Assembly: GCA_019418225.1 (NCBI GenBank)
Contig: DYCF01000030.1
Location: forward strand, 1 to 55,843
Direction of reading: 5' to 3'
Length of the DNA stretch: 55,843 nucleotides
DNA from: Clostridiales bacterium
Lineage (GTDB): Bacteria; Bacillota; Clostridia; Lachnospirales; Cellulosilyticaceae
Shown here: in pieces, positions 53,859 to 55,843 of the stretch
Layout of the letters: every line of letters begins with the position of its first letter
Position numbering within the stretch: position 1 is the stretch's first letter
Made by a program: the position numbers and the translations under genes
The notes under the pieces: generated by a model
Told to the model about the DNA's origin: nothing
Seen by the model: the letters and a program-made list of their open reading frames with translations, nothing else
Databases searched by the model: none

Positions 53859-55214
53859 ATGTCAAATAAGGAAAACGTTATATCAGAGTTAGAGAAAGTA
53901 ATCGGTTATATTAAAAGTGATACATTATCAGATACAGATAAAGAAATAATCACACAACAAACAGTAGAATATTTTGATGAATATGTAAGTCCAGGTTGGC
54001 TTAAATATAGAAAATCAGTTTCTACTAATGCAGCCGTTGTAGAATGGACGGATGAGGGAAGCTATTGTGAAGGGTTATATGGAGAGAAATTCATTGACTG
54101 TTTAGGTGGATTCGGTATTTATACTTGTGGCCATAGAAATGAAGAAATATTAGATACTGTTAAAGCACAGCTAGACCATCAGGCTCTTCATTCACAGGAA
54201 TTATTAGATCCACTCCGTGGCTACTTAGCAAAAGCAGTGGCAGATATTACGCCAGGTGATTTAAGACACTGTTTCTTTACAAATGGTGGTGCAGAAGCAG
54301 TAGAAATGGCATTAAAACTTGCTAGAATTGCAACAGGTGGAAGATGGTATATCTCAACAGTAGGTGCATTTCATGGCAAATCAATGGGTGCAATCTCTAT
54401 GGGAGGAAAAAGCACATATCGTACACCTTATACACCAATGGTTCAACAAGTTCAACATGTAGAATATGGCAATGCAGAAGATATGAGGAAGGCAATTCGT
54501 AATTTGATAGCAGTTGGCGAAAAGGTAGCGGCTGTAATCTTAGAGCCTATTCAAGGTGAAGCTGGAGTTATCGTACCACCAGAAGGGTATTTAAAAGAAG
54601 TACGTGCAATTTGCGATGAATATGGTGTAGCCCTTATCTTTGATGAAATTCAATGTGGCATGGGTCGCACAGGGACAATGTGGCGATGTGAAGCAGAAGG
54701 TGTCACACCAGACATTATGACTTTTGGAAAAGCGTTTGGAGGTGGTATTATGCCGATTACAGGAATTATCTGTACACCACCAATGTGGACACAGGAACTT
54801 ATTGATAATCCATGGCTATTAGGTTCTCCTACCTTTGGTGGTAACCCGGTTTGTTGTTCAGCAGCTATTGCAACCATTAAATATATGCTTGAAAATGATA
54901 TCCCAGGACAATGCAAAGAAAAAGGGGATTACTTAAAAGCAGGCTTACAAAAACTTGCTGAAAAATATCCAACACTTATTGAGGATGTAAGAGGTGTAGG
55001 ATTAATGTTAGCAGTAGAATTTGTTAAATGTGAAGTAGGTTACTCAGTGGCTAAAGGTCTTTTTGCAAGAAGAGTCATGACAGCAGGAACATTAGTTAAC
55101 GCAAAATGTATTCGCTTTGAGCCTGCAGCAGTTATTACAAAAGAAGATATCGATCAAGTAATTAGCCGTATGGACGAGGCGCTGAGTGATACAAAAAAGG
55201 AATTTGATTTATAA
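53859..55214 (+). CDS. Putrescine aminotransferase-like class III aminotransferase
   Basis: 451 aa PLP enzyme closely resembling E. coli YgjG/PatA along its length (SPGWLKYRKSVS, DCLGGFGIYTCGHRN, HSQELLDPLRGYLA). The PLP Lys is Lys291 in TFGKAFGGG, and the cofactor Asp lies in LIFDEIQCGMGRTG. It would transfer an amino group from putrescine to 2-oxoglutarate, giving 4-aminobutanal for the nearby dehydrogenase. ATG 53859 is preferred: SD GAAAGGA is 8 bp upstream but abuts the alternative ATG at 53850. Confidence 0.9.
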   Translation: MSNKENVISELEKVIGYIKSDTLSDTDKEIITQQTVEYFDEYVSPGWLKYRKSVSTNAAVVEWTDEGSYCEGLYGEKFIDCLGGFGIYTCGHRNEEILDTVKAQLDHQALHSQELLDPLRGYLAKAVADITPGDLRHCFFTNGGAEAVEMALKLARIATGGRWYISTVGAFHGKSMGAISMGGKSTYRTPYTPMVQQVQHVEYGNAEDMRKAIRNLIAVGEKVAAVILEPIQGEAGVIVPPEGYLKEVRAICDEYGVALIFDEIQCGMGRTGTMWRCEAEGVTPDIMTFGKAFGGGIMPITGIICTPPMWTQELIDNPWLLGSPTFGGNPVCCSAAIATIKYMLENDIPGQCKEKGDYLKAGLQKLAEKYPTLIEDVRGVGLMLAVEFVKCEVGYSVAKGLFARRVMTAGTLVNAKCIRFEPAAVITKEDIDQVISRMDEALSDTKKEFDL

Positions 55215-55263
55215 AAGAAGTGTAAAAGTCTACTTAAGTAATAGAAACTTAAGTGATAGAAAA

Positions 55264-55338
55264 AGAAAAGTTAATAAGTTACTTTGAAAATACAAAGGGA
55301 GTGTTACAAAACTATTTGACTAGTTTTGTAACACTCTC
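55264..55338 (+). repeat. Hairpin repeat, family 2, copy 2
   Basis: The lead AAGTTAATAAGTTACTTTGAA is shared with 3764. An 18-bp near-perfect stem follows (55297-55314 with 55321-55338; AGTGTTACAAAACTA/TAGTTTTGTAACACT). It is placed after the aminotransferase gene and may end its transcript, although no T-run follows. Confidence 0.7.
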
Positions 55339-55404
55339 TTAAAAGTTGATTTCATAAATTAAAGTAAATAGATAATGCCGTTTAATATTTACGATTTTTA
55401 AGGC

Positions 55405-55460
55405 TTATAGAGAAACAAACTAAAACCTTGAAATATACATGTAGGTAAATAGGTTTCTCT
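55405..55460 (+). repeat. Two-hairpin repeat, half copy (hairpin A only), copy 5
   Basis: TATAGAGAAAC... AGGTTTCTCT with the conserved inner segment ATATACATGTAGGTAAAT. Hairpin B is absent. Confidence 0.8.
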
Positions 55461-55526
55461 TAAAGAAGAAATACAGTGAATGAAATAGAAGAAAGTGAGC
55501 ATGATATCAATATAAAATATATAAGA

Positions 55527-55640
55527 TATAGAGACGCTAGCTAAAAACTTAAAATATACATGTAAGTAAATTAGTTTCTCCCCATGATTTCACATTCTAA
55601 AAACTATGAATAACTAAGTTTTATAAATGTAAAATCTATA
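55527..55640 (+). repeat. Two-hairpin interspersed repeat, copy 6
   Basis: The left arm is damaged (GAGACGCTAGC) and the rest is conserved, including TACATGTAAGTAAATTAGTTTCTC and the hairpin B arms. It shares a TATATA junction with the next copy. Confidence 0.82.
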
Positions 55641-55754
55641 TATAGAGAAACCAACTAAAACCTTGAAATATACATGTACGTAAATAGGTTTCTCTCAATG
55701 ATTTCACATGACTCAAAATTATGAATAACTAAAATTTATACATGTGAAATCTAT
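55639..55754 (+). repeat. Two-hairpin interspersed repeat, copy 7 (best preserved)
   Basis: Hairpin A arms AGAGAAACC/GGTTTCTCT and hairpin B arms GATTTCACATG/CATGTGAAATC are perfect inverted repeats. The edges read TATAGA and TCTATA. Confidence 0.9.
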
Positions 55755-55842
55755 ATAAGATAGGTAAGACATATAAGATAGGTAAGACATATAAGATAGG
55801 TAAGACATATAAGATAGGTAAGACATATAAGATAGGTAAGAC
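55753..55842 (+). repeat. 18-bp tandem array running off the window
   Basis: Five exact copies of ATATAAGATAGGTAAGAC begin at the right edge of repeat copy 7 and continue to the window end. There are no spacers, so it is not CRISPR. Confidence 0.92.
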
Positions 55843-55843
55843 A

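Noticed and set aside
55753..55843. Regular 18-bp direct repeats resembling a CRISPR array or iterons
   Set aside because: Copies are contiguous with no spacers, no cas or replication gene is near, and the array grows from the edge of an interspersed repeat.

Overview
The window is low-GC DNA with strong purine-rich Shine-Dalgarno (SD) sites and many intrinsic terminators. It codes for plant-polysaccharide catabolism with a YesM/YesN two-component system and an LplA-type sugar transporter. This fits a fibre-degrading Clostridia/Lachnospirales bacterium, perhaps Cellulosilyticum-like; the genus is inferred from gene content only.

Region 1 (0.3-17.9 kb) is a (glucurono)xylan-oligosaccharide locus, all on the + strand. 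It encodes a YesM-type sensor kinase, a YesN-type AraC response regulator, a lipoprotein binding protein with two CUT1 permeases and no ATPase, GH3, GH43 and GH8 (Rex-type) glycosidases, a SASA/SGNH esterase, and UxuA and UxuB. The glycosidases lack signal peptides, so imported oligomers would be hydrolysed in the cytoplasm. UxuAB would take glucuronate-derived fructuronate to 2-keto-3-deoxygluconate (KDG). No alpha-glucuronidase, uronate isomerase or KDG kinase is in the window.

Region 2 (17.9-26.3 kb) is an AT-rich accessory block. It holds a fossil IS200 that keeps its regulatory hairpins, an unrecognised secreted protein plus lipoprotein pair, a serine recombinase with inverted-repeat sites, three unrecognised genes with an A-AAA-AAG-stop junction, a probable small RNA with its own promoter and terminator and a tRNA-Gln-like arm, a broken ECF sigma gene, and a complete IS256-family element with matching 8-bp target duplications.

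Region 3 (26.3-43.1 kb) begins with a large cytoplasmic GH2 enzyme, then a LysR regulator divergent from asd. A long run of small one-gene units follows (HAD, GNAT, cytidine deaminase, methyltransferase, Nudix, nitrilase), interleaved with gene fragments of a DUF4440/VOC fusion, an AAC(3) N-terminus and a small membrane-protein copy. A promoter with MerR-type geometry lies upstream of a DXS-like enzyme gene.

Region 4 (43.1-46.0 kb, minus strand) is a pyroglutamate module: a gamma-glutamylcyclotransferase-like protein, pyroglutamyl peptidase and the DUF969/DUF979 transporter pair.

Region 5 (46.3-55.2 kb) is a polyamine module: a PII-like protein, PotD/A/B/C, an aldehyde dehydrogenase, a LuxR-type regulator and a YgjG-like putrescine aminotransferase. 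Two promoters in it share an 18-bp box and are each followed at once by an intrinsic terminator.

Seven copies (one a half copy) of a roughly 115-bp two-hairpin interspersed repeat lie between genes, three of them clustered at the right end. A second, unrelated hairpin repeat occurs twice.
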